From the NCBI GenBank assembly GCA_934569425.1, contig CAKTKM010000076.1:1-7151 (forward strand): a stretch of DNA of 7,151 bases. Reading direction: 5' to 3'. The notes beneath the pieces were generated by a model. That model ran no database searches, had not been told where the DNA came from, and saw nothing but the letters and a program-made list of their open reading frames with translations. The position numbers were made by a program, and so were the translations under genes. Positions 5,912-7,151 of the stretch are shown here, piece by piece; the first letter of the stretch is position 1, and each line of letters starts with the position of its first letter. The DNA is from an uncultured Oscillospiraceae bacterium (GTDB taxonomy: Bacteria; Bacillota; Clostridia; Oscillospirales; Oscillospiraceae).

Positions 5912-5943
5912 GGTGTTTGCGCTCCTTTCAAAAGATTGGCGAT

Positions 5944-5972
5944 ACTATACCACAGGCTTCGGAGAAGGTTAA
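5944..5972 (-). promoter_or_regulatory. Sigma-A promoter of the leader / transporter operon
   Basis: On the minus strand TTAACC (5967-5972), a 17-base spacer and TATAGT (5944-5949) preceded by TGG, an extended -10. The start near 5937 would give a leader RNA of about 250 bases containing the short ORF, terminator and orphan Shine-Dalgarno. The adjoining 5973-6063 holds nothing I can recognise. Confidence 0.68.
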
Positions 5973-6063
5973 CAGCACTTCTTGCCGAAAAAGTGGGGGA
6001 CTTCACCGGTCAAAAACCAGCAGATTTGACAAAATTGACAGGCGCGGCGGGAAAAAAGGATAT

Positions 6064-6095
6064 AAAAAAGCTCTGCGGTTTCCCACAGAGCTTTT
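6064..6095 (-). terminator. Intrinsic terminator of rpmB
   Basis: Thirteen-base arms (6083-6095 and 6066-6078, one G-U pair) close a GAAA loop and run into six T on the minus strand, 13 bases after the rpmB stop. It separates rpmB from the transporter operon read in the same direction. Confidence 0.93.
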
Positions 6096-6108
6096 GCACA
6101 TGTTATGT

Positions 6109-6297
6109 TTAGATCGCGCGGGTAACTTTACCGGAACGCAGGCACCGGGTACAAACATACACATGGCGAGGCGTACCATTAACCAAAGCCTTCACGCGCT
6201 TGACGTTGGGCTTCCAGGGACGATTGGAACGACGATGAGAGTGGGAAACCTTGATACCGAAGGTCACGCCCTTATCGCAGAACTCGCACTTAGCCAT
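6109..6297 (-). CDS. rpmB: 50S ribosomal protein L28 (zinc-binding form)
   Basis: A complete 62-residue L28, a small basic protein of the large ribosomal subunit. It starts MAKCEFCDKGVTFGIKVSHS, continues HRRSNRPWKPNVKRVK and ends VCTRCLRSGKVTRAI. The two pairs CEFC (4-7) and CTRC (near 52-55) are the zinc-ribbon ligands of the 'C+' form; zinc-free paralogues used under zinc starvation lack them. The start is the ATG at 6295-6297, with a very strong GGAGG at 6306-6310 eight bases upstream; an in-frame ATG three codons earlier overlaps that site and is less likely. It is monocistronic, with its own promoter and terminator, and diverges from hprK. Confidence 0.97.
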   Translation of the reverse strand: MAKCEFCDKGVTFGIKVSHSHRRSNRPWKPNVKRVKALVNGTPRHVYVCTRCLRSGKVTRAI

Positions 6298-6354
6298 CCG
6301 TTGCACCTCCTTGCTGTCGTAACATGATGCTTGGTCGTTTCACAAGCAGTAGTT

Positions 6355-6383
6355 ATCATACCAGAACTTCCGGCAAAATGCAA
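6355..6383 (-). promoter_or_regulatory. Extended -10 sigma-A promoter of rpmB
   Basis: On the minus strand TTGCAT (6378-6383), a 17-base spacer and TATGAT (6355-6360) preceded by TGG. The transcript should begin near 6348, leaving a leader of about 50 bases. Confidence 0.8.
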
Positions 6384-6475
6384 GCATTATTTGACAAAAA
6401 TCCGAAAAAATTTTCAGAGGGGAAAGTTGCGTAATACTGCCGGATACGGTATAATACTTCATAATATACTTCCGG
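6366..6475 (+). repeat. Three ACTKCCGG motifs across the rpmB-hprK divergent promoter region
   Basis: ACTTCCGG occurs at 6366-6373 and 6468-6475 and ACTGCCGG at 6436-6443, all on the plus strand. The outer two extend further (CTTCCGGYAAA). One sits in the spacer of the rpmB promoter, one in the spacer of the hprK promoter and one just downstream of the hprK transcript start. No known operator is recognised. Confidence 0.45.
6427..6455 (+). promoter_or_regulatory. Sigma-A promoter of hprK
   Basis: TTGCGT (6427-6432), a 17-base spacer and a perfect TATAAT (6450-6455). The start near 6462 gives a leader of about 38 bases with AAGGAG at 6488-6493. Confidence 0.78.
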
Positions 6476-6499
6476 TAAAGAAATAACAAGGAGCGCGCC

Positions 6500-7151
6500 A
6501 TGGAAAAAGTGAGACGTACCCCCGCCAGCGTGAAGAAGCTGGCCGAATACTTCCATATGGAGATCCTGTGCAAGGGCAGGGATTATGATACCTGCGTCAT
6601 CACCGTGTCGGACGTGTTCCGTCCGTCTTTGCAGCTGGTGGGCTTTTATGATTATTTTGACATCAAGCGGCTGCTGATCCTGGGCAAGAGCGAGATGCGC
6701 TTTCTCTCCCGCATGTCCACGGAGGAGCGGACGCGTGTCTTTAACCGTCTGATGAGCTACAGCTTTCCGGCCATGATCATCTCCCGCAATCTGGAGGTGT
6801 TCGACGAACTGCTGGAGATGGCGAAAAAGCACGGGCGTACCCTGCTGCGCACCGCCAGTGATACCGTGGACGCCACCAGTCATATCATTGATTATCTCAA
6901 CAGCGCTCTGGCGCCGCAGATCACCCGCCATGGCGTGCTGATGAATATTTACGGTCAGGGCGTGCTGATCCTGGGCGACAGCGGCATCGGCAAAAGCGAG
7001 ACGGCCATCGAGCTTCTCAAGCGCGGACATCAGCTGGTGGCCGACGACGCGGTGGAGATCAAGCGGATCTCCGATACCCTTCACGGCACGGCGCCGGAGC
7101 TGATCCGCCACTATATCGAGATCCGCGGCGTGGGTGTCATCGACGTAAAGC
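6500..7151 (+). CDS. hprK: HPr kinase/phosphorylase (C-terminal third missing at the right edge)
   Basis: The first 217 codons of HprK, which phosphorylates the sugar phosphotransferase protein HPr on Ser46 using ATP or pyrophosphate and also reverses the reaction. HPr-Ser-P is the cofactor of CcpA, so the enzyme sets carbon catabolite repression. The N-terminal domain (about 1-130) includes LLILGKSEMRFLSRMSTEER (58-77). The catalytic domain shows RHGVLMNIYGQGVLILG (143-159), P-loop GDSGIGKSE (159-167, Lys165), VADD (180-183) and the family signature EIRGVGVIDV (207-216). The family is about 310 residues, so the last third, with the PVRPGRN-type capping motif, lies beyond the window. The start is ATG 6500, with AAGGAG six bases upstream. 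In many Firmicutes hprK leads an operon with lgt or whiA-region genes; those are not visible here. Confidence 0.96.
   Translation, partial: MEKVRRTPASVKKLAEYFHMEILCKGRDYDTCVITVSDVFRPSLQLVGFYDYFDIKRLLILGKSEMRFLSRMSTEERTRVFNRLMSYSFPAMIISRNLEVFDELLEMAKKHGRTLLRTASDTVDATSHIIDYLNSALAPQITRHGVLMNIYGQGVLILGDSGIGKSETAIELLKRGHQLVADDAVEIKRISDTLHGTAPELIRHYIEIRGVGVIDVK

Noticed and set aside
5686..5937. T-box riboswitch upstream of the Trp-type transporter
   Set aside because: A T-box was expected for this transporter class, but neither TGGNACCGCG nor a recognisable specifier stem is present; a short ORF with its own RBS occupies the leader.
5975..6063. Search for a small gene or RNA between the leader promoter and the rpmB terminator
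   Set aside because: Only scattered TTGACA-like strings and A-rich sequence; no convincing ORF, hairpin or promoter pair.
5774..6327. Plus-strand ORFs across the leader region and rpmB
   Set aside because: They have no Shine-Dalgarno, oppose rpmB and the leader ORF, and run through terminators; no recognisable protein.
6391..6396. TTGACA as the -35 of hprK
   Set aside because: No -10-like hexamer lies at 16-18 bases from it. TTGCGT-17-TATAAT downstream is a better promoter.

Overview
The window looks like chromosome from a GC-rich Gram-positive anaerobe of class Clostridia, most likely the Oscillospiraceae (Oscillibacter/Flavonifractor-like). This is inferred from strong GGAGG-type ribosome binding sites, clear sigma-A promoters, a Firmicutes-type SOS box (GAAC-N4-GTTC), PcrA rather than UvrD, HPr kinase, zinc-type L28 and high-GC codon use. 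No phage, transposase, tRNA, rRNA or CRISPR sequence is visible. The genes are housekeeping genes interleaved with one DNA-repair locus and one damaged transporter operon.

Left part (1-3181): a divergent DNA-repair locus. Leftward, a strong promoter with a near-ideal LexA/SOS box in its spacer drives an unlisted 39-residue membrane microprotein. Five bases later comes the start of a radical-SAM protein of the 'putative DNA modification/repair' family (cut by the window edge). Rightward, a separate promoter drives full-length pcrA, a repair and replication helicase. The microprotein recalls the SOS-induced division inhibitors YneA and SosA by position and regulation, not by visible homology.

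Middle (3182-3833): a 152-residue membrane-anchored DUF2500 protein with its own promoter, then a long stem-loop that terminates the convergent ABC transporter operon.

Transporter locus (3834-5972, minus strand): promoter, aromatic-rich 39-codon leader ORF, intrinsic terminator, consensus Shine-Dalgarno, an 18-codon tail of a substrate-binding protein gene, a GC-rich intercistronic hairpin, permease and ATPase. The permease and ATPase belong to the uncharacterised TrpXYZ-like (COG4120/COG1101) class. The binding-protein gene appears to have lost nearly its whole body: its presumed ribosome binding site and 'AT' of the start codon abut the last codons. The retained upstream part resembles a transcription-attenuation leader.

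Right part (5973-7151): 5973-6063 holds nothing I can recognise. Then come rpmB (minus strand, with promoter and terminator) and a divergent hprK (plus strand, cut by the right edge), separated by about 200 bases that contain both promoters and three copies of an ACTKCCGG motif. HprK would phosphorylate HPr at Ser46 and so feed carbon catabolite control.
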